7,612 bases of DNA from NCBI GenBank assembly GCA_018065025.1, contig JAGHUB010000340.1, forward strand, positions 1-7,612. The letters are read 5' to 3'. The stretch comes from Candidatus Equihabitans merdae. GTDB taxonomy: Bacteria; Bacillota; Clostridia; Lachnospirales; Lachnospiraceae. Position numbers and translations under genes: made by a program. The notes under the pieces are model-generated. The model searched no databases. It was not told the DNA's origin and was given only the letters and a program-made list of their open reading frames with translations. Positions 6,516 to 7,612 of the stretch are shown piece after piece; positions within the stretch are counted from its first letter, which is position 1; each line of letters begins with the position of its first letter.

Positions 6516-7028
6516 ATGCATCGCGTAGCTGAATTTCAGAAAGTCAGCTTCGATCAATTTAAAGAAGGCTATATCGCATCCTTCGGCCAGGTGCCGGAGG
6601 ATGTGTTAGTTAAGGCCTATGACATGATCAAGCTGCCCCGCCGAGCCACAAAGGGCTCTGCCGGATATGATTTCTGTCTGACTAAAGACATCACTTTGAA
6701 TCCCGGTGAAACTGTTAAGATTCCCACCGGTATTCGTGCCTTGATGGAAGAAGATTGGGTATTGATGCTGTTTCCCAGAAGCGGACTTGGTTTCAAGTTC
6801 CGTCTTCAGCTGAATAATACAGTGGGTGTTATTGACAGTGATTATGCCGGCTCCGACAACGAAGGCCACATTTTTGTCCGTATGACTAACGATTCCAATG
6901 AAGGCAAGGTTCTTAGCCTTAAAGAAGGCGATGCCTTCGTCCAGGGTGTCTTCCTTCCTTATGGCATTACCCATGATGATGATTGTGACGACATCAGAAA
7001 TGGTGGTATGGGCAGTACATCTAAATAA
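6516..7028 (+). CDS. dut: Deoxyuridine 5'-triphosphate nucleotidohydrolase (dUTPase)
   Basis: It hydrolyses dUTP to dUMP and PPi, keeping uracil out of DNA and feeding dTMP synthesis; it is a trimeric all-beta enzyme. All five motifs are visible: I 'GSAGYDF' (D52), II 'PRSGLGF' (P87-F93), III 'NNTVGVIDSDYAGSDNEG' (D107, D109, Y110), IV 'GDAFVQGVF' (D139, Q143) and V 'RNGGMGSTSK' (161-170, the extreme C-terminus). Motif V normally has Phe, which stacks on the uracil ring; here that position is Met165. The 170-aa length reflects about 35 extra N-terminal residues before the core, a form I recall from Clostridia. AAAGGAG at 6503-6509 is 6 nt from the ATG. The 19-nt gap from pnp holds no terminator, so the two are probably co-transcribed. 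The family is certain; specificity for dUTP over dCTP is by family. Confidence 0.93.
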   Translation: MHRVAEFQKVSFDQFKEGYIASFGQVPEDVLVKAYDMIKLPRRATKGSAGYDFCLTKDITLNPGETVKIPTGIRALMEEDWVLMLFPRSGLGFKFRLQLNNTVGVIDSDYAGSDNEGHIFVRMTNDSNEGKVLSLKEGDAFVQGVFLPYGITHDDDCDDIRNGGMGSTSK

Positions 7029-7043
7029 AAAATGTGATATAAT
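7014..7043 (+). promoter_or_regulatory. Extended -10 promoter overlapping the dut stop
   Basis: A perfect TATAAT (7038-7043) is preceded by TGA at 7035-7037, an extended -10. The -35 region is poor: AGTACA at 7014-7019 keeps only the last three consensus bases at 18-nt spacing. The -10 sits inside an imperfectly spaced inverted repeat, TGTGA (7033-7037) / TCACA (7045-7049), which could be an operator. Initiation would fall near 7050, just upstream of a terminator hairpin. Confidence 0.5.
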
Positions 7044-7054
7044 GTCACAAACTG

Positions 7055-7093
7055 AAGGCAAGTCGCTAACGGCTTGCCTTTGTTGTTTTTTTT
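7055..7093 (+). terminator. Intrinsic terminator after dut
   Basis: AAGGCAAG (7055-7062) pairs perfectly with CTTGCCTT (7073-7080); the stem can extend inward by T-G and C-G pairs to close the 6-nt loop GCTAAC. A T-rich tail with eight consecutive Ts (7086-7093) follows. It lies 26 nt past the dut stop and is the strongest terminator in the window. It separates the pnp-dut unit from the sensor gene. Confidence 0.9.
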
Positions 7094-7095
7094 CT

Positions 7096-7116
7096 GAATC
7101 CCGGATTTAAGGATTC
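7096..7116 (+). repeat. Inverted repeat upstream of the sensor gene
   Basis: GAATCC (7096-7101) is the reverse complement of GGATTC (7111-7116), and an additional GGATT copy lies between them at 7103-7107. The cluster lies between the terminator and the downstream start codon, so it could be a binding site for a regulator of that gene. The arms are short and chance is possible. Confidence 0.35.
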
Positions 7117-7163
7117 TATGTTTCAAACCTACGCTATTCCCTGTATAAGGCCAAGAGGAAGAT

Positions 7164-7612
7164 ATGAGATTATTTAAGGACCTGAATTACGGCAAGAAGA
7201 TGATGCTGATCTGTGTATTACCCTTGATCATCATCAGTATTTGTATCGGCAGTATGTCATATGCCCGTGCCCGTCAGTCAGCTGTAGATGCCTGGGAAAG
7301 CAGTATGCAAGAAGGTATCAACCGTGTAGATATGGCTATGTCAGACAGAGCCAGAGAGATCGACGGTATGATGGATGTGGTCTCCCAGCTCTATATGGAA
7401 CTGGATGAAGACAACATGTGGTATATGTGTCAGGAGATGATGCTTTCTCTTCCTGAGATCAGGTCCGTCAATATTGTCCAGGGCGGTAAACTGAGATTCA
7501 GTACCAGGGATGATGCTGTTTTGCAGGAGGAGCTGCTTAAAGAACTGGAAGAGAGCAAAGTAGAGCGTGCTTCCGGCACTGTCTGGTCAGATATGGAGGA
7601 GAGTTTCTTTGA
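7164..7612 (+). CDS. Membrane-anchored sensor protein, N-terminal part (3' end outside window)
   Basis: The frame is open from ATG 7164 to the window edge (149 codons plus 2 bases) with no stop. A basic N-terminus ('MRLFKDLNYGKK') is followed by one hydrophobic segment at about residues 13-33 ('MMLICVLPLIIISICIGSM'), then a predicted extracytoplasmic region. Helices rich in charged residues and Met (about 40-95) lead to 'LPEIRSVNIVQGGKLRFST', which resembles a strand pair of a Cache-type sensor domain. This architecture is shared by YesM-type histidine kinases, chemoreceptors and GGDEF proteins. The output domain is beyond the window, so the class cannot be decided. Ten of 46 residues between 48 and 93 are Met. 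AGAGG at 7154-7158 ends 5 nt from the ATG. It is separated from dut by a strong terminator and is probably an independent unit. Confidence 0.75.
   Translation, partial: MRLFKDLNYGKKMMLICVLPLIIISICIGSMSYARARQSAVDAWESSMQEGINRVDMAMSDRAREIDGMMDVVSQLYMELDEDNMWYMCQEMMLSLPEIRSVNIVQGGKLRFSTRDDAVLQEELLKELEESKVERASGTVWSDMEESFF

Noticed and set aside
6898..7110. Plus-strand 70-codon frame across the end of dut
   Set aside because: It lies mostly within dut in another frame and runs through the terminator hairpin and T run, so it is not a plausible gene.
7121..7149. TTTCAA-17-TATAAG as the promoter of the sensor gene
   Set aside because: The start point would fall at about 7156, inside the ribosome-binding site, leaving almost no leader; the -35 is also poor.

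Overview
The window is an ordinary housekeeping region from a Firmicute. The protein sequences read most like Clostridia, probably Lachnospiraceae. The reasons are the gene order infB-rbfA-nrnA-truB-ribF-rpsO-pnp, the 88-aa S15 sequence, the 'RQIFKASGIG' variant of the IF2 C-terminal domain, and a long-N-terminus dUTPase directly behind pnp. Family and lineage assignments come from recognising the sequences by eye; no search was run. Every complete gene lies on the plus strand and gaps are short. No mobile element, CRISPR array, tRNA or rRNA was seen.

Layout. At 1-3857 there is a tightly packed operon: the 3' end of infB (translation initiation), rbfA (30S maturation), a DHH/DHHA1 nanoRNase/pAp phosphatase (nrnA), truB (tRNA Psi55 synthase) and ribF (FMN/FAD synthesis). 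Junctions are 4-nt and 17-nt overlaps, then gaps of 38 and 3 nt. At 3840-3869, across the ribF stop codon, lies a good extended -10 promoter. It should make a leader of about 115 nt and then rpsO (S15). The leader contains a hairpin whose loop can pair with the rpsO Shine-Dalgarno sequence, which fits S15 autoregulation. rpsO ends in an intrinsic terminator. pnp (PNPase) follows, then dut 19 nt later, and a strong terminator closes that unit. Overlapping the end of dut is a perfect TATAAT with an extended -10, immediately upstream of the terminator. The window ends in the first 149 codons of an unrelated membrane sensor protein with one visible N-terminal membrane segment and a Met-rich extracytoplasmic part.

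The genes together cover translation initiation, ribosome assembly, tRNA modification and RNA turnover. PNPase degrades RNA to short oligomers and NrnA finishes nanoRNAs to mononucleotides. dUTPase is a nucleotide-pool housekeeping enzyme, and RibF supplies flavin cofactors.

I did not find an undescribed multi-gene system. The points most worth a second look are the rpsO leader RNA, the promoter/terminator arrangement at 7014-7093, the divergent adenylyltransferase motifs in RibF, the Met in place of Phe in dUTPase motif V, and the Met-rich sensor at the right edge.
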